A program made the position numbers and the translations under genes. A DNA stretch of 64,000 bases from Selaginella moellendorffii. Its lineage: Eukaryota; Streptophyta; Lycopodiopsida; Selaginellales; Selaginellaceae. Numbering within the stretch: the first letter of the stretch is position 1; each line of letters opens with the position of its first letter. The DNA is taken from the NCBI RefSeq assembly GCF_000143415.4, contig NW_003314282.1, forward strand, positions 319,101-383,100. The letters run 5' to 3'. The notes below the pieces were generated by a model. It was given only the letters and a program-made list of their open reading frames with translations, was not told the origin of the DNA and did not search any database. Shown one piece after another: positions 11,020 to 24,086 of the stretch.

Positions 11020-11891
11020 CCTCCTCGTCCCCGCGCCCTAATTTTTCTTCTATGGCATATTCTTATTCCAACTAAAAGCCTTTTAACTTTTAAGAAGGTC
11101 ATGGTCAAACTATTTGCTTAATGTAAATATGAGCAAGGACATCAGAAGGCTGGACTATTCATTTAGAAACTCATGCTTGTAGACAAACCTATGTTCTCAG
11201 CTGGACAAGAAACTAAGAAAAGACCAAAGTGACGTTGCTGTTTTGGAAAGATTCGCGCATTTAGCTTATTAATTTAAAAAATTTACAACTGTATTAACGT
11301 CTTGATCGTCTTGTCCCGGAGTAGATTTCTAGGATCCTAAAAACTTGACCCTATAGCAGGAGATGTCACGCCTACTGATCAGTATGTAAGCATTTGCCAA
11401 AGAAAACTTATAATGTGCTCGCGACAAAGTTCGTGAGTGACAGAAGGAGGTAAAGCTTGACGGTTTTGAGGGCCTGCCTTTGCCTTGTTCCATCAGCACT
11501 GGCTGCGCTGTGCCAAGCCGTTTACAATAAAAACGCCCAGTAGCATTCTCTACGAAATTCTGTTCCTTGTCAAAATCCAATGATAATGATCTCCACATGG
11601 CATACTGTTCTGTTTCGTTTTATTAATAATACGTAAGACTACCACTAGACTATAAACAGTATATAGATAAACTTATCATCACCTTTCAATGTTCCAGTCA
11701 TTGACAAAAGTACTTGGAATCCAAAGCATCTAGGTTTTAGATATCTATTACTTTTATTGTAGTTTGTCGTTCCTTTTTTTTTGAAATTGAGATTAAAAAA
11801 TATCAAGACAATAGACAGCTGTTATTTTCAAGTAGGTCATGTATTTAGAAAGATGTTGTAGCTTTAGAGGCATCTTGGCTCAATTTAGATA

Positions 11892-12918
11892 TTAGAAACC
11901 AAAGATGTTATCTGCAGCTTCCACGGCCTTCCTTTTGGCGTCTGGGTTCATCTTGTCAATGACCTCCTTGCGCGGCTTAAACTTACGGAAGGTGAACTCT
12001 GCAAATAGAACAAAAGGAGCGTGCAGTCTTCAGTGGTTTACATTAGACACCTCACCTCCAATGATGCCATTGGAATCCTCCTGATGGAACACAATACGGT
12101 TGCTATCAGACCAAGCAAAGAGTTTGATGCGGTACACCTGTACTCATAATAAGCATGAGCTGTGACTGAAATACAAAAGGCAGCCTGGGCACAAACCTTG
12201 AAGTACGGGTTTTGCATATCAGGGTACCTTAAGACCCCGATGTCAATTATGGTCTTCTCGTGGTGCTCATGCTTGGCAAAGAAATTTTCAAAGCTGGTAA
12301 TGGTCGCCCCTGACTGAGCAACAATGCGCCCAAGAACTTCAATGTCGATCTTGGTTGATTTCAGGACGTCCTCATCTGCAATGAGATTCACAAACCAGGT
12401 CTGAACCTGTGACGAGAGAAGGCCGCAAAGGTTAATAGAGCTCTTCTATAATACATAACTTCTATTACCGCTTTCACAATAGCTGCATCAGGTGACCCGT
12501 CAATCTTGAAATCGCTAGAGCTTTTGTTGAGAAACTTGTCAGCTCTGCTAATCCCATCGCCCATTGGCTCAACCAGGGGATTTTGCATGAACATGGAGTT
12601 GACCTTCTCCCAAGTTCGCTCTTCTGGTGGCACTTTGGCGAGAAGAGTGGTGGTTCCCGAGATGCAAACCTTGAGAACCTCATCCATCTTCTTTACTGTT
12701 TCTGCATTCAATGCCCCAAACGATGGTGCCAGGTTGGTGTGGAGGTAATCCTCGGAACTCTTGGAACGCACATCAATCTGGAGCATTCCACAAGGAGTTA
12801 AGCACTGCTTTGGGCAATACAGGTTCCACTTTACCTTGCTGAAATCAAAATTCGCCACAATGTCACCAATCTCCTTCAATGAACCGAAGGCTCCCAGCAT
12901 TGTCACCATGGTTGCCAT
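11892..12918 (-). CDS. Uncharacterised 4-exon gene, copy B (intact)
   Basis: Exons are 12469-12918, 12197-12406, 12056-12137 and 11892-11998, with the same exon lengths as copy A (450, 210, 82, 107 nt), giving 282 residues. The protein starts MATMVTMLGAFGSLKEIGDI. Differences from copy A are mostly single substitutions, while exon lengths and phases are unchanged, which suggests the reading frame has been under constraint or the duplication is recent. Family unknown. A TATA-like box lies at 12971-12980. Confidence 0.8.
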
Positions 12919-13796
12919 TGCAATTCACCTTCAGAAGAGGTATGTACATACTCCTTACTCCATACTCCATTTTTATAATGGGGTAAATGAGTTAGTTTAG
13001 TGCAGAAAACATGGTTAACAAAAATGAAAGTAGCTTTACTCATCACGTGCTGCATGACTTCGTCATACATATACGGTTAAAAAACAAAAGCTGATTAGGT
13101 GCATTCAGCGTTCTGAAAGATTAGTTTAGTGCAGAAAGCGATTTCGGTGCAGGAAACGCATTTACACCAAACAGAAAACGCCAAGCCTCCTTCGGTGCAG
13201 TAGTCTAGCTTGACCATGACTTTGAAAAAAATCAGATAATCGTTTCATATTCTTTACGCATATGCTTTTAGGGCATGATAAACTGCTCTCCTCTCCTCGC
13301 GTAGACGACTTTGCCCCAGCCGGTCGCTGGAACCGCATCGCGTCGCAAAGGAACCAGTGCTTGTGGAAAACCACAGGTCCACTAAGTCAACTTTCACATC
13401 GTCTCAGAGAGTTCATTCAACTTTAAGAAAGTTTAAGCTTTAAAAACCCCTTGGAGAATTGATGGTGGCCGCGAACGTCGGAGAGTAGCAAAAGCTTGAT
13501 TGGGCTTGTCTGAGATTGGGAGCCCGACTTGTATCCATCCAAGGCAGGCGTGAGATGCTTTGGGTGCCCGAGACTAGGGAGGCGTTGCGGGCATCTGTTT
13601 TTCCGATCCCAGCAGAGTACGAAGGGACGACGCTGCTGCAGTAGTGCTGGGTTTTGAGGGTGACTAACAAATCAACGTAGCCGTACATGTGTATCGAAGT
13701 ATGAAAATCAATGAAAAGCTAACATTTTCAATGACTGAAGACTATGTTGAGTAAATATTGACTTTTAGCGAAGTTCTTACATTGTACAGCTTGTCT

Positions 13797-14375
13797 TTTT
13801 GGAAGATGATGTTCAAGCTCTGAACGAGGCATTCCCACAGGGAGAGAAGGTATCTCTAGTTTCCCATTTAAGTTATTTCATTGCTGGATTTTCTCTCAGG
13901 AAGACACATCCTGGGCTCTTACAGTTCTTTTCTACTTAGCCAAGCTTGTTTTTGGCATTCTCGGGTAAGAAATAGACTCGGAAGGCTTGACAAAGATATT
14001 CACTTCTTCTTTTGTTTTTCTTGTTGCAGATTGGCTTTGTCTATAATTTGGCTTCTCCACATCCTTGTTTTCATGCTTGTCAATCCTCCAGCTTTTCCGT
14101 TTCTGAACCAAGTCTTTATTCAGCTTGACAGTGCCGGGGGTACTTTCTGTCGATGCGATCTCTAGACCTGAATCGTTTCCTTGCTTTCAGGCTTGCTAGG
14201 AACTACCGCCTTTGCAATTTTTTGCTACTACCTCGTCATGTCTGTCATATCTGGAGAGATGCATCTGGGAATGAGGCTTCTGTTTCTTTCCATTCATCCA
14301 ATGAAGTAAACACTTTTTTTTAAAAATGTTTTTCTATGAAACTATAGGTACCAAGGCACGCTCATGAACTCGTTT
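13797..14375 (+). pseudogene. LMBR1-like gene copy B, exons 7-11 only
   Basis: The fragment starts within exon 7 ([20 protein letters not shown]), keeps exons 8 to 10 with short introns, and ends just inside exon 11 at CTCATGAACTCG (near 14373). Beyond that the sequence is unrelated to the other copies. It has no promoter or start. Confidence 0.85.
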
Positions 14376-14646
14376 TCTTTTCATCCATGTTTACACGTGG
14401 ACGTTTGCCCGAATAAGCCCATTCTGGGTCTATCCGATTCCTTTCTCCGAAAGATGCCCTTCCTGGGCAAATGCGTGAATTGACGTGAAAACCCTGTTCT
14501 TGCGGATGACTGGCCACAATGTGAATTGATCTCTTGACGATCGATCTCTTCTCTGCGCTTCCAGCGATCGCGATCGATTTCAGCGACACCTCCACGGATA
14601 AAACTTGCAAATTGGATGCTCCAATTAGCTGTCTTTTAAGGTCTCT

Positions 14647-15521
14647 TTAAGCTCTTGGAGCAATCAGTACACATTTCATCCTTTCTTGAGTAAAAGAATG
14701 CAGCTTATCCATATACTCGTAGAGATTTTTCTTGAGGAACGTAGCGCTTGCAAATTGATGGTCTCGTCCAAGCTCCAACCAGGTGAAGTTGTGAAGCGAA
14801 ACCAAGATCTCGTACGGGTTGTTTCCAAACGCACCAGCGCTGATAGCAATCTCCCAACACCGCACACTGTCCACTTACTCTTTTGGCACTCGTCCCACGA
14901 AGAATGCCTTGGATCCGTGCGAACCTCCTGTGCGACATCCACCGCTTCTGATGAGCAGAAATGCTCCAAATACAAGCATCACAGCCCGATGCCCGATGCA
15001 TGAAGAAGACCTTTTGCTTGAAAATGGAGAGCATTGAAAATGCGAGTGACTTTGTCCGTGGTCACCGCTTGCGAGGCGCAGAGGTCGCACATCTGGAGAA
15101 TCCACCTGACCAGACAGGGATCTCCTGCCATCAAGGACAGCGCGAAATCGATGAAGAAAGCTTGAGTTAGAAGCTTGAGAGTGTGGTCACCTTGGATTGC
15201 TCTTGACTTTTTTCAGAGATTCCAGCTACGTGCTTTCGACACGATCGCCGACATTTGACCGGCTCCTCTGGTGCGAGTAGACATCGCTGAGCTTCGTTTG
15301 CACGATCCACAGAGCGAATTTGTCGAGCCTGAGCACGCGGCGGGATTGAGAGAGAGATTGGGCTCTTGTTCTTCTAGAGACGGGGAGGAAGGGAAAAGAT
15401 CGCTGGCAGTGCACAACGAGAGTGGACTTGAGCCCGGCCTACGCATTTCGGAGATGCGAGCACATAATCTACCAGAAACCATCGCCATCACAAACGAAGC
15501 CTCCAGATCTGGAAATTCCAA
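14647..15521 (-). other. Unassigned region with coding-like pieces
   Basis: Several minus-strand open pieces occur: 15213-15521, a stretch around 15030-15180 reading LTQAFFIDFALSLMAGDPC, and 14647-14874 ending HSFTQERMKCVLIAPRA. They lie in different frames and may be exons of one unknown gene or a decayed one. I recognise no family. A plus-strand frame at 15271-15525 overlaps and seems less likely. The region 14376-14640 and 15540-16190 shows no supported gene. Confidence 0.25.
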
Positions 15522-16194
15522 CTGAAAACCTGCTTATAAACAGTGGGCTTAAATATTTTTTTGCTCAAAGTGCTTTTTCGTGTGCTCTTACCAAACATCC
15601 AGTTTTATACTTCCCAACGCGCGGGCCTCGTTTACGCTGCCGGAGTTTCTGTTCACGGCAGGCAATGGTGTTGGTTTCCATCCACCTCGCATTGCCTTGG
15701 AACAATGGAATGTTGGAAAGTCGCCACTCAAACACTTAAACGTTGAGGGTCTCGCATGTGCAGGAGGAAAGATGACGCTGGTGGTGAGCAGCGAGATCTG
15801 AGTGGAGGTTTTGGTGGACGAGATTTTCTGCTAGCGATGGGATAGGCACACTTGTGCCTTTCGGATTGTCATTTATTTATTGACCAGTTTCTATTCTTGG
15901 AATCGCGAAGTCCACGAAGGCGAAAAGATTTCATGCTAAGCGAGCGCTCTACTTAACAGGAAGATGAAAATGCAAAAAGCTTTTACCATTTTCACAAACA
16001 GAGCTATCCCCGTTTTGCTCTACTCCTGTCTCGAACCTAAAGTATCGAACAGTGTTTCAAGGGCTTTTGATGGTAGTGGTGGAGTGTCGCTGTTTCCAAT
16101 GCTCAGAGGTATCCAAATCCTGGCCATTCTCAAGCTCAGGAAGAAAGAGTCTAACATTTCCTGGGACATGAGTGTGCACCTGGAGGCTTAAACT

Positions 16195-17110
16195 TATGTT
16201 CACTATACATGTATTGTTGTTATTTTTTATGTTATTATTTTGTTGTTATTTATGTTAATTTACAATTGTAAAGTTTGTAAATATATGTATGCATATATAT
16301 GCTAGGTAATACATTAATTATAATACTATACCATCCATTTAGGACTAAATTAGTCCATCCATTTTTGTATATAATTCATATACCTATTCATATATTTTGA
16401 ACACTCACATTGGTAAAGGTGAGGAAAGGCAACTTTTTTTTGTAATCTAGTATTCAAGATGCATTTGATCTAGTGTTTAGGATATTGTTCTTTGTTTTTA
16501 TTTTTTCATTCTTTTTTAAATCTAGATTTTTATTAGCTTTTTGCAAGATCTAAAACTCTAATTGTAGTTGTGCTTAGATTTACTCTTTCTTTTTATTTTT
16601 ATTGAATTTTTTTCTTCTTCTACTATGCCATGTCATCATCAATCAAGGAATATGTTATTTGAGATTGTTAATGTTACTCCATTGGATCAAACCTTTAATG
16701 CTATGGGGTATAATTATATTGGTGTTCTTGGTGTGTTGCTATCTCAAAATTTTATAGGTGATTATATAATTTGTTCTGTTCTCGGTATTATGCCATCTTT
16801 TGTTGATATGAAACATGATTGTGACATCAATTGGTGAATTATAGATGATGTAATCTAGTTTTTGGCAAATGTTCAAGGATCTAATTTATAAGTATGAGCT
16901 TGAGTGAATTCTAGATTGTTTTGAGATTTTGCGAGATAAGTGTTAATCCTTTAATTTCTTATTTGATCCTTTTATTTTTACCTTTTGTTCTTTTTGAATT
17001 ATTTATTTATTTTTTGATTTGAACCACCTTTTTTTATTTCTGATATTTCTTCCTCATTTGTAATGTTTCCTTTTCATAGCACATGGATCATTTGTGACTT
17101 TTATCATTCT
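16195..17110. other. AT-rich stretch without a supported gene
   Basis: Base composition drops sharply to AT-rich with poly-T runs. One open frame at 16568-16837 (MPCHHQSRN after an in-frame methionine) has no recognisable family. I see no LTR or terminal repeats that would identify an element. Confidence 0.4.
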
Positions 17111-18531
17111 CATTCTCAATCTAGTGTCCATCTTCTACTCCACTGCAATGAGTTATGGCGAGGCTTGGCTTGGATTGATCTTCAGAAGGCGTGGCTAGTG
17201 GAAGTGAATGCTCCTGCCTAGCATGGAAAGCTGGTATTGTGTTCTCCCGCAACGAGTTTGGCACCAGCCTTGAGATTGGGAGGTATTTGGCAGGCGAGGA
17301 GGGAGTGAGCACCGAGTACGAAGGGACCACCTTGCTGCGAGAGGAAGAAAATCAAAGTAGCCGTTGATTATGCAATCAACATTTTCAATGTGACACTTTT
17401 AAAAAGGTCATGGTCAAACTATTTGCTTAATGTTTAAGCTTTAGACTGGTCGTAAATATGAGCAAGGATAATTCAACCATGTCAGAACGCAGGACGTATT
17501 CATTTAGAAACTCATGCTTGAGCTAGACAAACCTCTGTTCTCAGCTGGACAAGAAACTAAGAAAAGACCAAAGTGAAGTTGCTGTTTTGGAAAGATTCGC
17601 AGCTTATTAATTTAAAAAATTTACAACTGTATTAACGTCTTGATCGTCTTGTCCCGGAGTAGATTTCTAGGATCCTAAAAACTCGACCCTATAGCAGGAG
17701 ATGTCACGCCTACTGATCAGTACGTAAGCATTTGCCAAAGAAAACTTACAATGTGCTCGTGACAAAGTTCGTGAGTTACAGGAGGAAAAGCTTGACGGTT
17801 TTGAGGGCCTCCCTTTGCCTTGTTCCATCAGCACTGGCTCCAGTAGCATTCTCTAAATTTCTATTTTCGAAGTTCTGTTCCTTGTCAAAATCCATTTAGA
17901 TATTCCCTTGTCTGAGAAACCTTGTTGCCCTACAATATTATTGCGACAGTGTTCCTGGGGTCGTTTGCATCAAAGCGACAGGATGGGAAAATCCAGCAAG
18001 ATGGAAAGCCAAATGGCACTCAGAGCCGCACGACTAAGCCATCAACTCGGCTTAGAGCTGATTGAGCGTGACTTGTGGTAACCTTGAGCGCGAAGAATCT
18101 ACAAAGACCAATTAGACAATGATAATGATCTCCACATGGCAAACTGTCCTGTTTCGTTTTATTAATATATCACAGAGAATACTTATGCTTCTTGATGGGC
18201 ACCACAAGACTATAAACAGTATATAGATAAATTTATCATCACCTTTCAATGTTCCAGTGGAAGGCAAAAATTTGCTACATTGACAAAAGTACTTGGAATC
18301 CAAAGCATCTAGCTTTTAGATATTTATTAATTTTATTGTAGTTTGTATATAAAGTCTTTGTTTCCCTGATTGTCTCTTTTCAGAAATTGAGATTAAAAAA
18401 TATCAAGACAATAGATAGCTGTTATTTTCAAGTAAATGAAGGTCACGAGGGGCTATGATTTGATTATTATTTAGAAAGGTGTTTTAGCTTGAAGCAGGGG
18501 ACATCTTGGCTCAATTGACACAGTCTGGATA

Positions 18532-19553
18532 TTAGAAACCAAAGGTGTTATCTGCAGCCTCTACAGCCTTCTTTTTGGCGTCTGGGTTCATCTTGTCAAT
18601 GACCTCCTTGCGTGGCTTAAACTTACGGAAGGTGAACTCTGCAAATAGAACAAAAGGAGCGTGCAGTCTTCAGTGGTTTACATTAGACACCTCACCTCCA
18701 ATGATGCCATTGGAATCCTCCTGATGGAACACAATACGGTTGCTATCAGACCAAGCAAAGAGTTTGATGCGGTACACCTGTACTCATAAGCATGAGCTGT
18801 GACTGAAATACGAAGGGCAGCCTGGGCACAAACCTTGAAGTACGGGTTTTGCATGTCAGGGTACCTTAAGACCCCGATGTCAATTATGGTCTTCTCATTG
18901 GTGCTCATGCTTGGCAAAGAAATTTTCAAAGCTGGTAATGGTCGCCCCTGACTGAGCAACAATTTCCCCAAGAACTTTAGTGTCGATCTTGGTTGATTTC
19001 AAGACGTCCTCATCTGCGATGAGATTCACAAACCAAACCTGAACCTGTGACGAGAGAAGGCCGCAAAGGTTAATAGAGCTCTTCCATAATACATAACTTC
19101 TATTACCGCTTTCACAGTAGCTGGGTCCGGTGACCCGTCAAACTTGAAATCGCTAGAGCTTTTGTTGAGAAACTTGTCAGCTCTGCTAACCCCATCGCCC
19201 ATTGGCTCAACCAGGGGATTTTGCATGAACATGGAGTTGACCTTCTCCCAAGTTCGCTCTTCTGGTGGCACTTTGGCGAGGAGAGTGGTGGTTCCCGAGA
19301 TGCAAACCTTGAGAACCTCATCCATCTTCTTCACTGTTTCTGCATTCAATGCCCCAAACGATGGTGCCAGGTTGGTGTGGAGGTAATCCTCGGAACTCTT
19401 GGAACGCACATCAATCTGGAGCATTCCACAAGGAGTTAAGCACTGCTTTGGGCAAGACAGGTTCCACTTTACCTTGCTGAAATCAAAATTCGCCACAATG
19501 TCACCAATCTCCTTCAATGAACCGAAGGCGAGCATTGTCGCCATGGTTGCCAT
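18532..19553 (-). pseudogene. 4-exon unknown gene, copy C (frameshifted)
   Basis: Exons correspond to 19107-19553, 18834-19044, 18696-18777 and 18532-18638. A 3-bp loss in exon 1 removes one glycine (MLAFGSLKE) without harm. Exon 2 is 211 nt instead of 210 because of an extra base near 18896-18901 (CTCATTGG against CTCGTGG), which shifts the frame before the third exon. Splice sites are otherwise kept. It could be a recent pseudogene or a single-base assembly error. Confidence 0.7.
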
Positions 19554-20204
19554 TGCAATTCACCTTCAGAAGAGGTATGTACACCAGAAGAAGACTCCAT
19601 TTTTATAATGGGCTAAATGAGTTAGTTTAGTGCAGAAAACATGGTTAACCAAAATGAAAGTATAGCTTGACGTGCTGCATGACTTCGTCATACATATACC
19701 TCCAAAAATGCATACCCGGTTAAAAAACAAAAGGTGATTAGGTGGATTGAGCGTTCTGAAAGATTAGTTTAGTGCAGAAAACGAGTTCGGTGCAGGAAAC
19801 GCATTTACACCAAACAGAAAACGCCAAGCCTCCTTCGGTGCAGTAGTCCCAATATAGCTTGACCCAAGAAAATCAGGTACGCATATGCTTTTAGGGCATG
19901 ATAAACTGCCGTACATTGCTTTGGGTAGATTGCAGCGTCCTCTCCTTGCCAAATGCGTAGACGACTTCCGCATTGCGTCGCAAAGGAACCAGTGCTTGTG
20001 GAAAACCACGGGTCCACTAAGTCAACTTTCACAGCATCGTCTCAGGAGAGTTCATTCAGCTTTAAAAAAGTTTAAACTTTAAAAACCTTTGTGAAGGAAA
20101 TGGGTGAAATCACACACTGATCAGGGGAGAGTTCCTAGATTGGGAGCCTGACTTTGAAGGCAGGATAGGGAGGTGTTGCGGGCATTTGTTTTTCAATCCT
20201 AGCA

Positions 20205-20600
20205 TGTTATGATCCTATTTTTTACACTTTAAGTTAACTGGTTAAAGGGGTAATCATTTGATTGTAAGGTTTCTTCTTTATCCTATTATCTTGACCTGTT
20301 ATGTAACAATGTTTTTTTATCCTATTATCCTGACCTGGTGCTTAACAATTTTCCCCTCATCAGGAAATAAATTGCAATCATAATTAAGTTACCCTTTAGT
20401 TACCATGGTCCTTTTTTAGTGTTTATTAAACTTTGGTTTTCCTTTTAGATCCATTATGTTAAGTATTCTTTCAAAATATTTTTGCCCCACTTGTTAACAA
20501 TAGGATCTTATCTGTTACACCTTAAAACCAACTGACTAAAAGGGTGTTTAAGGCTCTTTCTTTATCATATTATCCTGACCTAGTGCCTAAGTTTAGCTTT
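20205..20600 (+). mobile_element. LTR-like fragments (copia-type heads)
   Basis: At 20205 the sequence starts TGTTATGATCC and continues with TTACACTTTAAGTTAACTGG; about 300 bp later (20512-20600) a second similar head reads TTACACCTTAAAACCAACTG. Both include a TATTATC-TGACC motif. A third relative lies on the minus strand at 61665-61754. Starts of plant copia LTRs often look like this, so I infer LTR remnants. No internal coding region is present. This insertion is absent from array copies A and B. Confidence 0.5.
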
Positions 20601-20920
20601 TGACCCATGACTTTGAAAAAAATCAGATAATCATTTCATATGCTTTTAAGGCATGATAAACTATTCAACTTAAAAAACAGTTTAAGCTTTAAAAACCTGA
20701 CATTAGTGCTGGGTTTTGAGGGTGACTAACAAATCAACGTAGCCGTAGATTAATTGCTGAGTTCAAGTATGAAAATCAACGATAACATTTCCAATGACTG
20801 AAGACTATGTTGACTAAAAATTGACTTTTAGCGAAGTTCTACGGTCAAACTATTTGCTTAATTAGACTCACGCTTCTGAATTGTACAGGTCAAGAAGAAA
20901 TCCTACCTTCGTAGAAACGA

Positions 20921-23900
20921 TCAGCTTTGCAAGATGGCACGGCCCAAGTTGGATGCCAGCGCCAATCTCAGGCGATCCACAGCGCCAGGCTCTGCAGTGC
21001 TTAGGATGTCGTCCTCTAGCCGGTCCCTGGCGAGGAAGAGTTCCTGGAGGCAGCAGAGTAGCGTGTTTGTTTCGGACTCGCTAACCAGCACTTGCTCCGG
21101 CCATTCCAGCAGCTCCACCTGATCGATCGGAAGTTTAGAGTGTAAACGAGATGTGAGAACAGCTCCATACCGATTCTTGGAGCAAGGACAGCCAGAATTT
21201 ACGTGGAAAGGTTCCAGATTTTAGAAGCTGCAAGCCGGGGTATTAGCGAGCAAGAAGAAGTTCCGAACGGATTGGTAACCTGGAGAAGAGAGGTCACCGC
21301 TGCTCTGCCAAGCGCAGCGAGGTTTTCCGTGTAGGAAGCCTCTCTACGACGCAGATCTCTGATGTTTTGCAGGGCTGCCTTAAAGCTTTTGTACCTGCGT
21401 GAGGCTGGAAGTGAGCTCCGGATAGTTTCGCAACTGTATGAAGTGAGTACCTTGCTAGGAACGACAGGCCTTGATGCTTCGTTGCTCCCGAGCCAAGGAT
21501 GTCACAGAGACCCTCAAAATGCTGGCACGGGAAAAGAGCGTTAAAAGTGTGCGTGTATCAAATAAAACGTAAGACTGCTACCTCGAGATTATCCAGACTA
21601 TCAGCTTCACCAGACGTTATTGTGTTCAAAATCTGATCCGCAAGAGTAGAAAGTCTCTGCTCGTCTCGGGCCAATTGAAGCCACATTATCCCTTGGCCCT
21701 TCTTTCCATGCTTTAAACTATGAACACCAACAGCCTGGAAGACATAAAACACAGGTGAGAACCCCAAGCCTGGAAAGGAAGAGGATACTAAACCCTGGCG
21801 ATGGCTGTGCTGACGGTATCAAGTTCATAGAGGCGGCATATCTCTAGTGCCTGTTGCACAAAATTCACATTAAGATTCAAGAAAACGTCACACCAAGACC
21901 AACCTTCAATGCCAGTTTCTGATTGGAACAACTCTGCTTCATTAGGAGAGCTTCAAGCATTCCCAGGCCTTGCTTTGGGCAAGCCGCGAGGTAAACAGGT
22001 GCTAGCTGAGATAATTGTTAGACAGACATCAAGAAGAAAGAAATCAACGATATACCTGCCAGGTTAAGCTGTGCGAAGACAGTACTTGAGAATAAACCAA
22101 ACGATGGAGTTCTTTCAAGCTCAAGCCGCCTAGAGTTTGCCTGTCTTCTTCAAGAAGAGATCGAACGTCCTCCCCTTTTGCTATCAGGAGATCATCAACA
22201 TGCGCCATCATCCTGATAGAAAATTTATATAAATATTCGACATTGAGAAGTTCTTACCAGGCATTGAAAACCTTCGAACAATTCGCCAAGAGTATCTGCA
22301 TAGTACTAGATTAAACTCCATTGTGACGGGGACGAGCATTTACCTCGGTGTCGTTGCTGATAATTGCAGATAAAAGTTCTTGAAGGTCTTCGTCCCCAGA
22401 ACTTTTCAATCCTTTGCACTTGGAAGCTATGCTACGCATTCCATCTAAGACCTGCACCCGATAATTGCAAGTGAACTTAGCACACTACACAGTTCATACA
22501 TACCAAAGAAAAAGGTATCAGATGTAGGAAATGCGCCACCAGCAGCTCCATCCAGTGAAACGTAGAGAGCTGTAGAACATCAACGTTTCCCAATAGCACC
22601 TGTATTAGCTTCTTAAGACCAAGAAGCGTCCCACGGTGGTTGCATTCCGCCCAAAACACACTACTTTCAAGCTTGGAAACCTGACTTCGCCATTTTTCTC
22701 TCGCCTGCATGTAATAAAATCTGAGAAACTAAAAACTTTGCTGCAACAACATCAAACCTTAGAAAAGTCAGGCTTAAAACCTATAGCAACACCAGGACTT
22801 CCATCAGGGAGCCTCGGGCGCAGCCGCGGCATTTGCATAATGAGCAGTGTAACTGCTTCTACGAGGCCATTTTCAGTCTGCCAAGACATAAAAAAGCATC
22901 CGGAAGTTAACCCAAGTCAACAAAACAGCATGGAGAAAGAAACCTGCCGGTCATCAAGCTGATCCAATCGATACGATCCATGCATCCGCAAGAACGCTAT
23001 CTGGAAGATTAAGATTTACCAATGGAACTTACACGCACAGTTTTACAACTTACAACAACGTCAAGCCATCCGACTGACAAGGCCGAGGCCATTGCATCCC
23101 AGTAAGCTACATCGTCTTCGGGAAACTGCAAGTGCAAGTTAAAAATTGATACACAAAGAGAAAACAAAAAGCTGCAAGACTTCGAACTTACTTGAATCTC
23201 GGAAAGCTTCCGCTGGAACGACACTACCTTGGAATGTACAGTGTCTTTATCACTCAAGAGGACTTTGTCATACTCCTGCAAAGCTCACAGGCAAATCAAT
23301 CATAAGTCAAGAAAAAACTCACTGCTTCTTACCGCTAGCCAGTCTACAAGACGTTCCGGAAGCCACCATGTCGCGCTTCTGTCCACATAGAAAACTTCTA
23401 TGAGCTCCCACACAGCCTTAAGCATCGACGTCTTCTCCTCCTGCAAGAAAAAAAAAAAAAATCAAATAAATCTTTCACATCATCCTCTCACGCATGATAC
23501 AATGGCTAACCTTGCCTTGAATGGGCTGGTCGAGAACGCTGCGAATGCTCTTGCTATACTCTAATACATGCTCCCACCTGCGATCACACCTAGCGTTTCT
23601 AGAGAAAAAAGAGAAGAATTTTTCATACCAGTCGCCTGGGTTGTAGCCCAATTGCCGCTGGTTCTGGAGAAGAGCAAAAGCCGGGAGAGAATCATACGCC
23701 AGTCGCCGCCTCTCGGCATCCCATCCTTCTCCCAGATGAATCTCCGTGACTCTTCCACCGCCTCCCACAGCATTCTCGATGTAGGAGAGCTGGAGCTGGT
23801 TCCCATTGCTCCACGACACCCACAATCGCCCTGGATCCCTCAATCCGCCCGGTACGCTGTAGATTACCGCGGCCGAGGAGCTGGAGGACCCATCGCCACC

Positions 23901-23951
23901 GGCATTTCGCTCCCCGTTCTCCAGCTCCTCGAGGCGCCGGATCCCCGGCAT
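20921..23951 (-). CDS. NUP85: Nuclear pore protein Nup85 (intact copy)
   Basis: Nup85 is a scaffold subunit of the Y (Nup107-160) complex of the nuclear pore. The gene starts with ATG at 23951 (MPGIRRLEELENG) and ends at 20921 with LRLALASNLGRAILQS. Clear exons include 23511-23951, 23333-23440 (AVWELIEVFYVDRSATWWLP), 23192-23275, the exon with YWDAMASALSVGWLDVV, IAFLRMHGSYRLDQLDDRQ, TENGLVEAVTLLIMQMPRLR, a long exon with TFHWMELLVAHFLHLIPFSL, ELHRLVYSQVLSS, GVHSLKHGKKGQGIMWLQLA and KFWLSLLQES. Order and motifs match plant Nup85 throughout, and introns are about 50-65 bp. I found no frameshift in the exons read. The start upstream (GTG at 23963) was not used because ATG at 23951 fits the family. 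It shares a short divergent promoter with the LMBR1-like gene. Confidence 0.9.
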
Positions 23952-24086
23952 CGCGCGCTCCACCCAAAGCTAAAACCCTAATACGCTGGATCAAATCCCA
24001 GCCGTTGAAATTAGGGTTCTTGGGCGTGTGGTCTGGTGAAAACCGCCCAGGAATGCTCACCCGGGCTATCGATCGATCCGATCGGG
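23952..24086. promoter_or_regulatory. Divergent NUP85 / LMBR1-like promoter
   Basis: Only 135 bp separate the two start codons, so 5' UTRs and promoter must share this space. It contains AAACCCTA (23973-23980), a plant telo-box often found in promoters of growth-related genes, and a second TTAGGGTT-type string near 24010-24017 in the opposite orientation. No TATA box is visible. Array copy A has lost this whole interval. Confidence 0.65.

Larger units (their letters stand above)
11086..14375. repeat. Segmental array copy B
   Basis: This shorter copy runs from AAGAAGGTCATGG at about 11093 to GAACTCG near 14373. It contains 3' flank, the intact 4-exon gene and a decayed segment (13162-13690). 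At about 13790 it jumps straight to LMBR1 exon 7, so all of NUP85 and LMBR1 exons 1-6 are missing. The junction reads GTTCTTACATTGTACAGCTT. Confidence 0.85.
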
